Below are positions 54,516 through 64,000 of a stretch of 64,000 nt of DNA, in pieces. The notes beneath the pieces are model-generated. The model was not told the DNA's origin and ran no database searches. It saw only the letters and a program-made list of their open reading frames with translations. Where the stretch lies: NCBI RefSeq assembly GCF_040459645.1, contig NZ_JARVHQ010000002.1, positions 310,001 through 374,000 on the forward strand. The letters run 5' to 3'. The position numbers and the translations under genes were made by a program. Source of the DNA: Bacillus cereus group sp. RP43. Lineage in GTDB: Bacteria; Bacillota; Bacilli; Bacillales; Bacillaceae_G. The stretch's first letter is position 1. Each line of letters begins with the position of its first letter.

Positions 54516-56399
54516 TTACGAATTATTATCTTTAATAAATTTATAAATTTTCTCACATAGCTTTATAGCTTCAGAAGATAAATCCTCTATGCTATTAATT
54601 TTAGATATTGCCTTCTTACAGAATGATTGCTTTTCGTTTATCGTCCCAGGGCCATAACTATAACTTCCTTTCCTGTTCTTTTTAGGCAATTTGTCCTCTA
54701 TAAATTCCCCTAAGTATTCGTTTCGATAATTTTCTTCAGTGAATACCTTCTTAAATTCTAAGTCCAATTCCTCTTCTTCAACTTTTTCATAATCAGCAAT
54801 TACTTTTAATAAAACCTGCTTTGATAATATATTCTCTATCTCTCTACACTCCAAACAATAGAATCGGTCTTTCAACTTTTCACGTAGCTTTTCTTGCCTT
54901 GGTAACTTCCCTTCGCTATCTTTATCCGATATTAAAAACAGCCGACTACAAAGTCTATCAACATTTATTGAGCTATAACTAGACTCAACATCTGATCCTT
55001 CTTCATCTAAAAAAGACCAATGCGTGATGTTATTACCACTATACTCTACAAAGGAATAATGAAAATCCTCCTTAAATTCCAAGCCTTTGTTCAAAGAGTT
55101 AATATATACTTTGAGAAAATGCCTTAAATAATATCTATCTGTAATTCCCTCGACCCATATTGTACAGTTAGAAAGAAAGACCGAAGAATTCCGTACACCG
55201 AGTATTTCTAGTACATTATTATCTTCATTACTAACATTCTCAACAATGAATTTTGCCTCCTTCTCTTTTTTTTGTGAATTCTCTAGTTCTTTACTAAATA
55301 AATATATGGAAATCCGATCAATATCCAATGTCAAATCCAGAAAGTGATTAGAATGCGTAGTTATAAAATATTGAACGGAACTATTACTTTCATTCGCCAT
55401 GGCCTCCAACAATTTTCTTTGTAGACCCGGATGTAAAAATAATTCAGGTTCTTCAATAAACATTAATAATTTTTCATCTTTATATTTGAATATCGGGAAG
55501 GTCATTATAATAATTGACTGTATACCGTCTCCTACCATATGAATAGGGTACTCTTTCTCTTCCCCTATTTTTACAAATAAAACCTTAGAATCTTTTTTGG
55601 GAACAAGGGTTACCCGTTGACCATCAAAAAATGTACTTCCTAAAAACTTTTGAAAATCAGCAATCTTTTCCCTTTCTTCAAAACTACCTAGTAATAGATC
55701 CCTCACCTCTTCATATAAATTCAGGCCAGTAAAAATGTCTATTTGTTCTTTCTCTTCAAAATAGTCTTCTTTTGTTCTTTTAAAATATAAATCATCGTTC
55801 TTTTCTAATATTCTTAGTCCACGCAGTGTAGGGATATACACTTTTTTAAAAATAAAATTTTCTGGTATTGGATAACCTAATTTCTCTTTAATCTCCTCTG
55901 CCAATTTTTTTAACTCATTATTTATACTTGTATAGTCAAATTCATTAACAATTTTCTTATCATCTATGATATAAGAATCTCCAACCTTCTCACTTATAAT
56001 CCTTCCTTGATTATAAGATTTTATTAAATCATCTATCATATAATAAAATTTAGGAATATGCTCTTGTCCTTCAGTTATATAAGATAAATCTTCAAACTCT
56101 TTAGTATCGGAAAGTATATCTTTATAATCAAGAATATCTCTCGAGTTTATAATAACTTCTGCTCTTTGTTTAAATTCATCTTTATAATGCTTAATTTTTT
56201 CTAAATCAATATTATTTATTTTAAATAATAAAGGCTTCTCAATAAATAAATTTCTTAACATCTTGCTCTTTCCAGAATTATTTGATCCTACAAAGATATT
56301 TATTTTTGATAAATTAGAAATTCCATTACTATCTTCATCAAAACTATAAATGTAATATTTCTTATCATATAAAATGATATCTCTTATATAATCGCTCAT
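54516..56399 (-). CDS. OLD-like AAA ATPase with C-terminal Toprim nuclease
   Basis: A protein of about 627 residues. The N-terminal ABC/SMC-type ATPase has Walker A VGSNNSGKSK, a long helical insertion (about 60-290), the FIEEPELFLHPG Walker B region and FITTHS. The C-terminal Toprim-like part has WVEGITDRYYLRHFL (catalytic Glu) and FLISDKDSEGK (Asp pair). OLD-family nucleases such as GajA use this layout in phage defence. The start is at 56399 (MSDYIRD), with GGAGGCAG before it; an in-frame TTG lies 12 bp upstream. It follows mcrC by about 80 bp on the same strand, so it is probably a third gene of the McrBC operon. Confidence 0.87.
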   Translation of the reverse strand: MSDYIRDIILYDKKYYIYSFDEDSNGISNLSKINIFVGSNNSGKSKMLRNLFIEKPLLFKINNIDLEKIKHYKDEFKQRAEVIINSRDILDYKDILSDTKEFEDLSYITEGQEHIPKFYYMIDDLIKSYNQGRIISEKVGDSYIIDDKKIVNEFDYTSINNELKKLAEEIKEKLGYPIPENFIFKKVYIPTLRGLRILEKNDDLYFKRTKEDYFEEKEQIDIFTGLNLYEEVRDLLLGSFEEREKIADFQKFLGSTFFDGQRVTLVPKKDSKVLFVKIGEEKEYPIHMVGDGIQSIIIMTFPIFKYKDEKLLMFIEEPELFLHPGLQRKLLEAMANESNSSVQYFITTHSNHFLDLTLDIDRISIYLFSKELENSQKKEKEAKFIVENVSNEDNNVLEILGVRNSSVFLSNCTIWVEGITDRYYLRHFLKVYINSLNKGLEFKEDFHYSFVEYSGNNITHWSFLDEEGSDVESSYSSINVDRLCSRLFLISDKDSEGKLPRQEKLREKLKDRFYCLECREIENILSKQVLLKVIADYEKVEEEELDLEFKKVFTEENYRNEYLGEFIEDKLPKKNRKGSYSYGPGTINEKQSFCKKAISKINSIEDLSSEAIKLCEKIYKFIKDNNS

Positions 56400-56481
56400 A
56401 ACTGCCTCCAATAGGATATATCACCTGATGTAGAACATCTTTATTATTTATGTAACTCTCATTAATTTAAAGTTACTTCTC

Positions 56482-57729
56482 CTAATTCTCCATATCAAAT
56501 TGAGTATTTAAAGAAACATGATTACCCTTTATAATTCCATTTAATTCTCGCACAGTCTCGGAAAATTCATCAATTCTTATCGTGCACATTTCGATAGTTT
56601 TTTCAGTATCGATAACTTCCCACACAGGATGAACAGCTTCTACCTCCTGCTTCGGGTACAGCAATATACACCTTTTAACTTCCTTATAAGACGTGACATA
56701 CGCATACATTTGATAAATGTCACTCTGTACATAACTACTTCTTCCATTATTTGTTGCACCTTTCCACTTTGTATCCATGATTATCATATTATCAATCACA
56801 AAATCTGGTTTTAATAAAATATTTTGGCGTCCACTCTTCTTGTTACGTAATAGCCTCTTCTCTGCATGCTGACTGATTATTTTATTATTACCAAAAGCCT
56901 CTTGTAGTGCTACTTCAATATATTTTTCAAACAACATATTCATTTGAAATAAGAAAGAGAACGATGACGCTCCTCGTCCTTTACTATAAATCGTTGCCCG
57001 CTCAACAATTAGCTTAGCAAATAAAGCAGCTTGACGAAAACGTTCATTCTGTCGGTTAAATGTAATGCTCTTTAATTCCTTTTCTGTGAAATGCACTAAA
57101 TCCACAGGTTCTAAGTAGCCTAAACAGCGCTCAAGATAAAGTTTTAAAGTATGTATTTTTGTATGCTTTTTTACAATGAGCAATGCACATTTAAATAGCT
57201 GGTTTAAAGAGTTATTTTCCGTATATTCATCAAATGCACAATATGCTTTTGTTTTTTGAAATACATTCTTATACATGTGTTTACTAAACTCGAGTTTGCC
57301 ACGCAGTGTATTTAAATTTTCTTCATGACATTCGTATGTTTTATAAGTCCCTTTTCTGAGTTCATTCAGCAAACGGGTAAGAAATGTAGCAAGAAATGCC
57401 GTAAGCAGTTCCCCTCTATCTTCACCATTTAGTACTTCCTCATAAAATGAAACCGGCAAAAAGCCTGTAATTGAAAGCATTCCTAGCAATTCCTTTCGAT
57501 CGTCATTAGATGTGAGTTTTATTTTGGGAATAATTTCGTACCTCACATCAGAACATTGGATCACGCCAACATAATTAATAAAGCGAAGTCGTTTATACTT
57601 TTGATCAATCACCTGTTCATTTGGATATTTTTCTTCAATATACCGTATAAGCTCACCAAATTGTTCTGCTGTAACGTCGTTTTCAGTAATCCAGTCATAT
57701 GCCTCACGCACTATAATTGTCTTATTCAT
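56482..57729 (-). CDS. mcrC: McrC-like component of a type IV restriction system
   Basis: The 415-residue protein has the McrC architecture: N-terminal beta region (YKRLRFINYVGVIQ), a helical middle (FLTRLLNELRKGTYKTYE, NTLRGKLEF) and a C-terminal PD-(D/E)xK nuclease read as LLKPDFVIDNMIIMDTKWKG (Asp, then Asp-x-Lys). McrC drives cleavage when bound to the McrB GTPase ring. Its start overlaps the mcrB stop by eight bases. mcrB, mcrC and the OLD-like gene share orientation. Confidence 0.92.
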   Translation of the reverse strand: MNKTIIVREAYDWITENDVTAEQFGELIRYIEEKYPNEQVIDQKYKRLRFINYVGVIQCSDVRYEIIPKIKLTSNDDRKELLGMLSITGFLPVSFYEEVLNGEDRGELLTAFLATFLTRLLNELRKGTYKTYECHEENLNTLRGKLEFSKHMYKNVFQKTKAYCAFDEYTENNSLNQLFKCALLIVKKHTKIHTLKLYLERCLGYLEPVDLVHFTEKELKSITFNRQNERFRQAALFAKLIVERATIYSKGRGASSFSFLFQMNMLFEKYIEVALQEAFGNNKIISQHAEKRLLRNKKSGRQNILLKPDFVIDNMIIMDTKWKGATNNGRSSYVQSDIYQMYAYVTSYKEVKRCILLYPKQEVEAVHPVWEVIDTEKTIEMCTIRIDEFSETVRELNGIIKGNHVSLNTQFDMEN

Positions 57730-60298
57730 AAATCGCTATTAGCTCTTGCGCTGTTAATTTTCGTTTTACTCGGTACAGTGCAGGAATATAAATAGATGGC
57801 TTTTGTTTAAACAGTTCATTTACATTAACTTCTTCTTTATAAACAATATATTGATCTTCCTTTGAGCTCCCGATTCCACCCAAAACAAGGCCGATTTTTT
57901 CCCAATCATCATAAAAATACTCTTGTAAAAGTGGAATGATTTTCGTTTGAAAAATAGCTATAACTTCATTATCAGTTTTCGCGTTTATAAAATACGCATG
58001 CCCAATCATATGATCGCGATCATACAGCACCTCAATCCGCTTATTAATAACAGAAAGCATTTCAGCAAGATCAATTTCATCACCAATCGATTCAAGAAGA
58101 TCAGTATTTGGCATGATTTCTTCAAACACAAAGCGACGGCGTAACGCTGTATCAAGCAAAGCTATGGAGCGGTCAGCCGTATTCATTGTCCCAATTACAT
58201 ATAGATTGGGAGGTAACGTAAACTTCTCTTTTGAATAAGGTAGTTCAACAATCAATTCATTACTTTGTGTTAAACGCTTATCCTCTTCCAGTAACGTTAA
58301 CAGCTCACCAAAAATTTTAGAAATATTACCTCGGTTCATTTCATCAATAATTACAACATGTTTTTTCACATTCGAATAATCAAAGGAACCGTTTTCCAGC
58401 AATACCTTTTGAATAATTGTCTTTTTCGATTCTCCCTCAACTTCAATTTTTTCTTCGCCTTCTACTGTATCTTCCATTTTTTCTAATATCCAATTTAGTA
58501 CAGACCAATATCTCGTCTGATTACACCCGCCAATCGCCTCACGAACAAACATAATATTATTCTTCCAATCAATATCATGCTCCTGAACATAGCGATACAA
58601 ACTTAGTAAACGATTCTTTGAAACTATTGAACTAGTTTTTACATCCTCACTCGTTACAACGATATTATTTTGCTCTGAAATGTATGAAATGAAATTTGTC
58701 GTTCCTGTTTTTGATTCGAATTGAATATTATTCTTCAAACCATTATCAACCAGATAATCATAAAGTTGCTCAAAACGAACTTCATTAGAAAAGTCCTGAT
58801 TAGTGCTTTGAATTCCTTCATACATCGCTTCAAGGGCTGCTTTTTTCAAAATACCATCTGTTGGCACAAAGTTCCCTTTCCCATCAGATTTCAACCCTTC
58901 TATAAAATCTTCATATCCATAGGACTGATGGAACGTTACGAGATGAATTTGTCCTGCCTTAGTTAAACGTGAAAACTCTTGTTGTAATGCTTCTCGTCTA
59001 TCTGCTTTCAGTTCCTCATATGTTCTTTTATCGATTAATTCAAGAGCACGTTCAACAATTTGATATGTTTTCCCAGTTCCAGGTGGACCGAAAAACACAT
59101 GGTTTCTTGGATCTGTATCTAATACTCCACTAAATTCTTGAGGCGTATTGCTTGTTTCCTTCCCCTGCATAAATACTAAGTTAATGACATTTTTATTTTT
59201 CACTTCATTTAATGTACTACGATATCCTCCGTAACCTATGAACTCTCTCTCTTCAGTATTAATCCACTCAACAGGAAGTAGATGTCCGTACTCTTCAGAG
59301 AATTCATAACTATCAATAGTATCTTTGGTAATTTTTCCAACAGCACTAACTCGTAACACCGATCTTGTCTTCCCATCAATCTTACGAGTAAATGATGTTT
59401 TTAAAGCAACAAGGTCTCCTTCTTTCATTTTTAAAAATTGCTTTAATGCTTTTTGTCCAGCTGATGTTTCTTCTTTCTCATCAATGATATCCTCAATATT
59501 TTCTTCTTCTAAAAGAGGTGATAAATCCTCATGTAAAAATCCTATCGCTATGCAATTGTTCTTAAGCAAGTAATCTTGGATGGAGCGATCTTTTCCATAT
59601 GTATGTCCAGCTAGCCAATAGTTTGTATTCTTATCTAGCGATTTATCCCGTTCGGAAAATGTATCCCAGATAAATCTTGAAATTTTTTCATTAGACCAAT
59701 CAAAAAAAACATTTTCTTTCTTAATAGCATGTAACACTTCATGATTCAACTCAATTGCATTCTGAGGGGTAAGCAATTCATCTTTTATATGTAATTCCTT
59801 TCCAAGCTCAATCAAAATTGGTGGTGAATAAATATTAAAAAACTTCTCTGGAACATAAATATTTAAAATTTTTAGCAGCACCATATTATAAATTGATAAA
59901 TTCAATTTAAGAATTTCAGAAATGCGGCCTTCCTTTGCAAGTCGAATTGCTTCACAAATCCCTTCATTTAAGACTCTAAATTCCTCTTGTAACTGTTCAT
60001 CTTTTAATACCACTTTTTGTTTACCGTAACTTTTACAGTACTCACCATTTTTAGCAAGATAAATACCGAATTTAGCAGAATTGGCTCCGCCAATACCGCC
60101 TAAAATATTTTTTCGCTCGAGCCAGTAATTGAAACAATCTTTCGTTTTAGTATTGGCATATTCTTCTATGGTTAGATTTCTTAAGGATTCTAATGGAAAA
60201 CGTTTTACGAATTCTTTGCGCCCTGATTCTTTTTCAGCAAGCAATGAAATATCGGGTTCAAATTGAGTAGCTTTTTGGGTCACGATTTGAAGCTTCAT
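57722..60298 (-). CDS. mcrB: McrB-like AAA+ GTPase with probable EVE-like recognition domain
   Basis: A protein of about 858 residues. The C-terminal motor has FFGPPGTGKTYQ (Walker A, near 408-420 of the longer frame), VVIIDEMNRGNISKIFGELL (Walker B/McrB signature MNRG), VIGTMNTADRSIALLDTALR and the arginine finger. Upstream, residues about 232-385 (NYWLAGHTYGKDRSIQDYLL, IAIGF, MKEGDLVALKTSF, GKITKD and the WIN motif) look like an EVE/YTH-type fold that reads modified bases. The N-terminal 220 residues are another unrecognised domain. I favour ATG at 60298 (MKLQIV) with GGGGGTAAC upstream; an ATG at 60316 lacks a site. It restricts DNA with modified cytosines or similar marks. Confidence 0.9.
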   Translation of the reverse strand: MKLQIVTQKATQFEPDISLLAEKESGRKEFVKRFPLESLRNLTIEEYANTKTKDCFNYWLERKNILGGIGGANSAKFGIYLAKNGEYCKSYGKQKVVLKDEQLQEEFRVLNEGICEAIRLAKEGRISEILKLNLSIYNMVLLKILNIYVPEKFFNIYSPPILIELGKELHIKDELLTPQNAIELNHEVLHAIKKENVFFDWSNEKISRFIWDTFSERDKSLDKNTNYWLAGHTYGKDRSIQDYLLKNNCIAIGFLHEDLSPLLEEENIEDIIDEKEETSAGQKALKQFLKMKEGDLVALKTSFTRKIDGKTRSVLRVSAVGKITKDTIDSYEFSEEYGHLLPVEWINTEEREFIGYGGYRSTLNEVKNKNVINLVFMQGKETSNTPQEFSGVLDTDPRNHVFFGPPGTGKTYQIVERALELIDKRTYEELKADRREALQQEFSRLTKAGQIHLVTFHQSYGYEDFIEGLKSDGKGNFVPTDGILKKAALEAMYEGIQSTNQDFSNEVRFEQLYDYLVDNGLKNNIQFESKTGTTNFISYISEQNNIVVTSEDVKTSSIVSKNRLLSLYRYVQEHDIDWKNNIMFVREAIGGCNQTRYWSVLNWILEKMEDTVEGEEKIEVEGESKKTIIQKVLLENGSFDYSNVKKHVVIIDEMNRGNISKIFGELLTLLEEDKRLTQSNELIVELPYSKEKFTLPPNLYVIGTMNTADRSIALLDTALRRRFVFEEIMPNTDLLESIGDEIDLAEMLSVINKRIEVLYDRDHMIGHAYFINAKTDNEVIAIFQTKIIPLLQEYFYDDWEKIGLVLGGIGSSKEDQYIVYKEEVNVNELFKQKPSIYIPALYRVKRKLTAQELIAIYE

Positions 60299-60316
60299 TT
60301 TGGAAGTTACCCCCAT

Positions 60317-61134
60317 TTAATTTTATAGATTAATTATAGAATATGAGGAGAAAAGAAGGAAGTAATTGGGTGCAGATTATAAAATTGAAAAGAAGTTATA
60401 TTGAACTCATTGTCAATTGAATGTTTGGGATTAATTTTTGGTTTTTTAACGCAATTTAACTAATGGTATAAACCATTCATTTTTTCTACCTATAAAGAGA
60501 TGACGCATTATAAAAGTTTAATGAAGATATATTTAAATGTTAAAATACCTTCTGCATATTCAAAAAATCTTAAAAATCCTATAAAATAAATATATAGCTT
60601 GAAACATTATCCAAAAAATAAAAAGGAAGTGATTATGTATGAGAAGTACGATTTGAGCATGAGACTTTTATTGGTAATACCCACACATTTACGAGTTCTT
60701 CGAGCCTTTGTCTTTTAGAAGATGGAAAAACTGAGTTCCAAATGTGATTTTCTAAAAAGAGTGGAACGACATGGGCATACATATCCATTCTCATTCCTTT
60801 TCACTTATTGATTGTTTTAACTACATATACTTTAATATGTCTTACAGCTGTATGAGCATCATTACTATCATAGGACGCGTCTCCGATAACAAAATCGTAG
60901 TACATTCTTTATTACAAAGGGGAATTTGTATAACTTGTACCACAAAAATCGCGTAAATTTCCCTTCAGCATTTTGTAAATCATACAAGCTACTTCGAAAA
61001 GTAGTATCGTCAAAAACGGTAACACGCTCAAAAGGAATTATTAATACAACTAACTTATTAACAACATAATATACAAAACTTAAAATGGATTTATTGACAG
61101 GTTCATAAATTCTTAAATAACTAGAGGTGAAAGT
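60317..61134. other. Intergenic region between divergent defence units, with decayed frames
   Basis: GGAAGTGATT and an ATG near 60636 start a short frame (MYEKYDLSMRLL) that soon shifts to HETFIGNTHTFTSSSSLCLL and stops at about 60745. On the minus strand, about 61040-60790, fragments FERVTVFDDTTFRSSLYDLQ and YYDFVIGDASYDSNDAHTAV lie in different frames. The second has the look of a DDE transposase (GDAxYDS). Both are relics. The ribosome binding site of the next gene (AGAGGTGAAAG) is at the right edge. Confidence 0.45.
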
Positions 61135-64000
61135 ATGGAAAGAAAACGTTCAGCTGAGTCAACTATTGCGGGTTATTTATATCAATTCGATAAAACCATC
61201 ATAGAATTACTTAGTCAAGAAAGTGATGATTCCTTAATCGGTGTGGAAGGTATCGAAGACATTGATGTTGAGGATTTAAATAATATTAATAATGTATCTA
61301 TTCAAGTTAAATATTATGCCAAATCTATATATAAGACGTCAGAAATAAAAGAACCTATCCAAGAAATGTTTAACCACTTCAAAAATGATTTAAAAAATGA
61401 TCGTATAACACGGGAATATTATTTATATGCACATTTTAAAGAGGGTACTGAAAAGCTAAAACTTAATGAGAATAGAAATCTTATTAATCAAGATGACGTA
61501 GATGTCTTAGATTTTTTGAAGGAACATATACTTACTACAAAAGATAAGCACGGAGTTATAAAGACACAACTTTATATCGACGAAGATTTTGGTATAACTG
61601 ACGAACACTTACAAGCATTTATAAAAGCATTAAAAATAGATTTAGATGCAAAGGATATAAATGATCAATACAATGAAGTATTAACTTTATTACAGCAAAA
61701 TATAGATAATTGTAAAGATACAGGGGATGCTGAGAATTACTATTACAATAATGCTCTTAAAGTTATATTTAATAAAGCCATTCAAACTTGCGAAATTGGG
61801 GAAAGTTTAGAAAATGAATACAAAGAGGTAAAAAATAAAATTTCAACATTACAACAAAGTATAAAATATAGACAGCAACGAATAAAACTTAAACAAGGAG
61901 ATTTTTCAAAATACACAGATGAAATAGAAAGTTATAAAGTAGAATTGCATGCTTTACACGAAAACCTATTAAGTGAAAACTACTTGAGACGAGCTCAAGA
62001 AAAGCATAATGAAAAACGAAGAATTACCAAGAAAGAATTTATTGATGGAATCGATAGAAAACTTATATTATTTAATAAATGGTTCGCTTGGCATAGAGGT
62101 AAAAATAATTATTACGATTATATAACTGATCAGCTAAAGACTGCTAAAGCATTGAGTAAAACAAAAAATAAATATCTTTATATCGGAAAAGAATATTTTT
62201 CTAGCGAAGAAAGCTCAATTACGTTTAGCGATTTAATTTTTAACATCATAGAAGATTCCTTTGCTTTAAATGAAGCACTTAATAAACATAAAGTATGGAC
62301 AGTTATACTAGATTTAAGGAATGATGAAATCACTAGGTTAAAGAGTGATCTTATTAAAAGAAACATTAAATTTAATGACGCTCATGAAAGTTGGAACATA
62401 TTTGACATTAATACATTTAACCAAGAACCACTCGTATATAGTAATCAAAATAGTGTTATAGTACAAGCTGATTATCAAATAAAACTTATCTCATCGAGAA
62501 ACTTTATAAACAATGTAAATGACATTAATGGGATTGATGTTATTATTAGTTTTGGCAAGAATGATTACCATGATTCCATTTGTAAAATTGATAATGCTTC
62601 TATATTTGTTATAGAAGATACAAAGGATATAAAAGGATTAAACGATATAAGTAAAATTTTTACCACAAAAAACAAAAGTAATAAGTTCTTTCGAATTCTT
62701 TCTGTTTCTCCAAATTGTATACAAGTAGAAGTAACAGATGCCGATAAGTTTAAAAATTCAAACGAAAAATTTTCTATAGGTAGTTATGTGAAAATTACAG
62801 ATGAATTTGATGAATCTGTAATCGGTATTTTAAAGAATTATAAAATTAAAGATATGAATGAATACTTAGAAGGAATAAATATAAAGAAGAAAAAGCCTTC
62901 ATTTATACTGGACATCCATCCTATTGGTTATATTAAAAAAGGAGAATTTTATAGAGGTAGTAATAACATTACAATTCCTCCTAACCATGTAGAAATTGTT
63001 GATAGCGAATTATTAAAGAATATTTTTCAACACGATATCAAAGAGAAAGAATTTTGTTTTAGTTCACTTCCTCAAGCTCTTTCATTAAATAGTAAATCTA
63101 TTGATGTGGTATTGGATGGAGATAAATTTTTTAATAAACACTTGGCGGTAATAGGTTCTACTGGTAGCGGGAAATCTTGTACAGTAGCAAAAATTTTACA
63201 TGAAGGTAGGAAACCTTTTACAGGTGAACAAAAAGAAGGCTTACTAAATAATTCACATATCATCATTTTTGATATTCATGGGGAATATGAACACTCATTC
63301 AATGATAAATGTAGGGTACTGACAGTAGAGGATATGAAACTTCCTTATTGGCTAATGAACTCTCAAGAACTTGAGGCTTTCTTTTTAGATGTAGAAGGTT
63401 CAGACCACAACCAAAGAAATATTTTTAAAAGAGCTGTTATATTAAACAAAAAATTCCATAATAAAGATGACGATGGAAACTTTAAAGACGAAATCACATA
63501 TGATACGCCCGTGTACTTTAGTATTGAAGAAGTGCTTCAATATATAAAAAACTATAATATCTCAAAAGAAGCGAATGGTAATATAATCTTTAAATTAGGA
63601 ACTGTAACAATTCATGATAATGAAGAAAACCGAAATAACGGAACCTTATTCCAAACACTTGAGGAAGCTGATAAAGCCACTGGCGTAACCAAATCGAAAT
63701 TAAATGGTAATTTCACTGGATTCATCAATCGATTAGAGACCAAATTACATGATGATAGATTAAAATTTTTATTGAATAAAGGTAATGAATATAAATGTAG
63801 TTTATCTGATATTATTAGACAATTCATTGGATATGATTATCAAGAAGCCGGTGTAATTAAAGAAAAGAAAAATGTTGTAATTATTGACTTAAGCGGTATG
63901 CCCTTTGAAGTAATTAACAATATTGTTTCTTTAATTAGTCGATTAATCTTCAATTTTGCATTTCATAGAAAGAAAATAAAAAAAAGCGAAGATGTGAAAA
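61135..64000 (+). CDS. Cap4/DUF4297-like nuclease fused to HerA-type ATPase (3' end outside window)
   Basis: From ATG 61135 (AGAGGTGAAAGT upstream) one frame is open to the window edge, 955 codons so far. Residues about 10-110 match the pattern of Cap4/DUF4297-type PD-(D/E)xK nucleases: GYLYQFD, VEGIEDIDV (37-45) and SIQVKYY (56-61). A coiled-coil-rich middle (about 230-320) is followed by an unrecognised alpha/beta domain (about 340-540). Next is a HAS-barrel-like region (FRILSVSPNCIQVEVTD, then SFILDIHPIGYI). The HerA/DUF87 ATPase follows: Walker A GSTGSGKS (674-681) and IIIFDIHGEYE with D713. DUF4297 nuclease plus HerA is a known two-gene defence pair; here both parts are in one chain. It is divergent from mcrBC. 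Confidence 0.8.
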   Translation, partial: MERKRSAESTIAGYLYQFDKTIIELLSQESDDSLIGVEGIEDIDVEDLNNINNVSIQVKYYAKSIYKTSEIKEPIQEMFNHFKNDLKNDRITREYYLYAHFKEGTEKLKLNENRNLINQDDVDVLDFLKEHILTTKDKHGVIKTQLYIDEDFGITDEHLQAFIKALKIDLDAKDINDQYNEVLTLLQQNIDNCKDTGDAENYYYNNALKVIFNKAIQTCEIGESLENEYKEVKNKISTLQQSIKYRQQRIKLKQGDFSKYTDEIESYKVELHALHENLLSENYLRRAQEKHNEKRRITKKEFIDGIDRKLILFNKWFAWHRGKNNYYDYITDQLKTAKALSKTKNKYLYIGKEYFSSEESSITFSDLIFNIIEDSFALNEALNKHKVWTVILDLRNDEITRLKSDLIKRNIKFNDAHESWNIFDINTFNQEPLVYSNQNSVIVQADYQIKLISSRNFINNVNDINGIDVIISFGKNDYHDSICKIDNASIFVIEDTKDIKGLNDISKIFTTKNKSNKFFRILSVSPNCIQVEVTDADKFKNSNEKFSIGSYVKITDEFDESVIGILKNYKIKDMNEYLEGINIKKKKPSFILDIHPIGYIKKGEFYRGSNNITIPPNHVEIVDSELLKNIFQHDIKEKEFCFSSLPQALSLNSKSIDVVLDGDKFFNKHLAVIGSTGSGKSCTVAKILHEGRKPFTGEQKEGLLNNSHIIIFDIHGEYEHSFNDKCRVLTVEDMKLPYWLMNSQELEAFFLDVEGSDHNQRNIFKRAVILNKKFHNKDDDGNFKDEITYDTPVYFSIEEVLQYIKNYNISKEANGNIIFKLGTVTIHDNEENRNNGTLFQTLEEADKATGVTKSKLNGNFTGFINRLETKLHDDRLKFLLNKGNEYKCSLSDIIRQFIGYDYQEAGVIKEKKNVVIIDLSGMPFEVINNIVSLISRLIFNFAFHRKKIKKSEDVK

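Noticed and set aside
60771..60956. 61-codon plus-strand frame starting MGIHIHSHSF
   Set aside because: It has no ribosome binding site and lies opposite decayed transposase fragments on the minus strand.
1..64000. tRNA or rRNA genes, replication origin
   Set aside because: I looked for tRNA-like TTCGANNC arms, rRNA segments, and rep or par genes with iterons, and found none that could be supported by reading.

Overview
The window looks like Bacillus cereus group DNA, most likely B. thuringiensis or a close relative. The evidence is low GC, strong GGAGG-type ribosome binding sites, IS240-like (IS6 family) and IS231-like (IS4 family) insertion sequences, an Nhe-type enterotoxin operon, an enhancin-like M60 metalloprotease, a SAM-I (S-box) riboswitch, and an iol operon. 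I see no rRNA, tRNA, CRISPR array, or replication, partition or conjugation genes, so chromosome and large plasmid cannot be told apart from this sequence alone.

Layout. 1-3.3 kb: a TnpB-only IS200/IS605-type element, decayed gene fragments and an IS6 copy. 3.4-9.7 kb (mostly minus strand): ahpC, a LysP-like permease, a HalD/BesD-like Fe(II)/2-oxoglutarate oxygenase with a hydroxylase-type H-x-D site, an Orn/Lys/Arg decarboxylase, then a flavodoxin-fold reductase divergent from an HxlR regulator. 10-16.4 kb: an acetyltransferase, a second HxlR regulator, an Rpn-family nuclease, an IS6 copy whose first catalytic Asp is Asn, a frameshifted exported protein and a second near-identical TnpB element. 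17.2-21.6 kb: a diverged nheA-nheB-nheC operon in which NheC carries a C-terminal ricin-type lectin domain. 22-25.7 kb: BceAB-type ABC transporter and a frameshifted lipoprotein. 26.2-32.7 kb: two large secreted proteins (a transglutaminase-like protein and an M60 protease) sharing an almost identical mucin-binding/FnIII/chitin-binding tail, bracketed by IS231-like ends.

33-41 kb: S-box-controlled mmuP-mmuM, a HAD phosphatase with a DeoR regulator, several pseudogenes and IS relics, and another amino acid permease. 41.6-53 kb: inositol catabolism (iolG-C-A-D-E-J-B on the minus strand) with a divergent CsbX-type transporter and a LacI-family regulator; AAGCGCTT palindromes sit in both divergent promoters. 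53.5-64 kb: a RadC-like gene and a defence cluster. The cluster has mcrB (with a probable EVE-like domain), mcrC and an OLD-like ATPase/Toprim gene on the minus strand. On the plus strand a very long ORF joins a Cap4/DUF4297-like nuclease to a HerA ATPase and runs off the window.

How the parts fit. The central third is an accessory virulence region: pore-forming toxin, mucin/chitin-targeting proteases and lectin domains suited to an insect gut. It was apparently assembled by IS231- and IS6-type elements. The right end is an anti-phage region. The amino acid, S-methylmethionine and inositol genes are metabolic accessory cassettes.
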